From contig CALXVF010000025.1 in the NCBI GenBank assembly GCA_944391895.1, positions 1 to 12,079 on the forward strand: DNA of 12,079 nt. Direction: 5' to 3'. Made by a program: the position numbers and the translations under genes. The DNA comes from an uncultured Clostridia bacterium (GTDB lineage Bacteria > Bacillota > Clostridia > TANB77 > CAG-508). Position 1 is the stretch's first letter, and each line of letters opens with the position of its first letter. Positions 12,064 through 12,079 of this stretch are shown here, piece by piece. The notes under the pieces are model-generated. The model saw only the letters and a program-made list of their open reading frames with translations. It searched no databases and had not been told where the DNA came from.

Positions 12064-12079
12064 CCTTCTAACTATTGCT

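Noticed and set aside
11926..12078. Minus-strand frame open for 50 codons from the window edge, possibly the C-terminus of a gene
   Set aside because: Composition is not protein-like in domain or motif terms and no terminator follows its stop; the hairpin structure explains the region better. It cannot be fully excluded without downstream sequence.
1..12079. Mobile elements, CRISPR arrays, tRNA or other rRNA genes, prophage remnants
   Set aside because: No transposase or integrase frames, no regularly spaced repeats, no cloverleaf with a T-arm motif; the gene content is housekeeping throughout.

Overview
The window reads as a chromosomal segment of a very AT-rich, spore-forming or formerly spore-forming member of the Clostridia. 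Support: strong Shine-Dalgarno (SD) sites of the AGGAGGT type, short intrinsic terminators, a class A RNase P RNA (Bacilli normally carry class B), the sporulation pair yabP-yabQ beside a divIC/ftsB-type gene, and a Firmicutes-type Rho. Nothing looks horizontally acquired: I see no transposase, integrase, CRISPR array or tRNA.

Layout. 1-1185: the 3' end of plsY and complete gpsA, two consecutive steps of glycerolipid synthesis, closed by a terminator whose 3' arm also carries the SD of the next gene. 1186-2124: an unrecognised single-pass membrane protein with a Ser/Gly/Gln-rich linker. 2161-2293: a bidirectional terminator and an unlisted 34-codon minus-strand gene. 2348-2391: two overlapping divergent promoters, one for that small gene and one for rnpB. 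2399-2745: RNase P RNA, whose 3' strand overlaps the end of a convergent RluA-family pseudouridine synthase gene (2738-3604, minus).

3638-7799: a plus-strand operon starting from a good sigma-A promoter. It holds pta, two tandem acetate kinase genes (1-nt gaps), and a GTG-started membrane protein of unknown function. Pta and AckA convert acetyl-CoA to acetate with ATP formation, so this is the fermentative energy module, unusual in having two non-identical kinases. 7917-9074: a monofunctional aspartate kinase gene with its own terminator.

9129-10330: yabP, yabQ and a divIC/ftsB-like gene, preceded by a sigma-E-like promoter and ending in a terminator. 10355-11830: rho with its own promoter candidate and terminator. 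11831-12079: no convincing protein gene up to the window edge, but 11956-12063 folds into a compact multi-hairpin structure with alternative 3' pairings and contains a 21-codon ORF with an SD. It resembles a cis-regulatory leader of a gene beyond the window and is the least explained part of the sequence.

Most genes are ordinary housekeeping genes. The points worth a second look are the ackA pair, the terminator/SD overlap, the small minus-strand gene, the rnpB overlaps and the 3'-terminal RNA. All motif positions were read by eye, with no database search.
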